The notes under the pieces: generated by a model
Told to the model about the DNA's origin: nothing
Database searches by the model: none
Seen by the model: the letters and a program-made list of their open reading frames with translations, nothing else
Made by a program: the position numbers and the translations under genes
Shown: piece by piece, positions 22,680-22,704 of the stretch
How positions within the stretch are numbered: position 1 is the first letter of the stretch
Layout of the letters: each line of letters starts with the position of its first letter
Assembly (NCBI GenBank): GCA_964493325.1
Contig: CAZBMD010000014.1
Coordinates: 1-22,704 of the forward strand
Reading direction: 5' to 3'
DNA: 22,704 nucleotides
From: CAZBMD01 sp964493325
Lineage (GTDB): Bacteria; Babelota; Babeliae; Babelales; RVW-14

Positions 22680-22704
22680 AAAATTGCTCCAACAAAAGAG
22701 AGAA

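Noticed and set aside
1..22704. CRISPR arrays, insertion sequences, or a defence-system cassette
   Set aside because: No regularly spaced direct repeats, transposase motifs or recognisable defence genes were seen. The MutS-like pair was considered as a defence module, but nothing in sequence or neighbours supports that.

Overview
The window is A+T-rich and densely packed, and it reads as chromosome from a Gram-negative-type bacterium with a reduced, host-associated lifestyle. Many predicted products carry Sec signal peptides. There is a TonB/TolA-like envelope protein, an envelope M23 peptidase, a secreted GH3 hexosaminidase, a secreted ankyrin-repeat protein and a secreted CX5R phosphatase. 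No mobile elements, CRISPR arrays or rRNA genes are visible. The mix of short housekeeping proteins with lineage-specific secreted proteins would fit a lineage such as Dependentiae (TM6), but that placement is inference from gene style and not from a marker phylogeny. A release factor 2 gene is present, so TGA is a stop codon here. Eighteen of the complete genes end in TAA, one in TAG, and only prfB itself ends in TGA.

Layout, left to right. Positions 1-131 may hold the 5' end of a minus-strand gene. A 400-base A+T-rich divergent region follows, with promoter candidates for both directions, and then a small basic protein (536-739). A large inverted-repeat terminator lies immediately before prfB. 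prfB overlaps tilS by 4 bases and a TonB/TolA-like gene follows (845-4235). Next come a secreted protein of unknown function, an FAD oxidoreductase with a NAD-dependent sugar epimerase (probably glycan synthesis), tRNA-Leu(CAG), a secreted ankyrin-repeat protein, dnaJ, a possible structured RNA with a strong terminator (9780-9943), and a secreted phosphatase.

The central part (10807-14824) holds two tandem, diverged MutS-like ATPase paralogues. Each has an N-terminal signal sequence and two internal hydrophobic segments. The first keeps intact Walker A and B motifs and the second has lost them. This pair is the most unusual system in the window. A decayed AAA-ATPase remnant (14944-15132) follows. 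A convergent M23 peptidase gene lies beyond it, then a uvrC-nagZ-DUF1653 operon in which UvrC lacks its C-terminal HhH domain and the DUF1653 protein has a signal peptide.

The right end (19777-22704) is a minus-strand cluster of four small proteins. Three have clear signal peptides followed by a similar short segment, and all four share a short aromatic 'FF..K' segment. They look like a fast-diverging secreted family, mostly separated by their own terminators. Core cytoplasmic genes (prfB, dnaJ, uvrC, tilS) lack visible Shine-Dalgarno sequences, whereas almost all secreted or lineage-specific genes have good ones.
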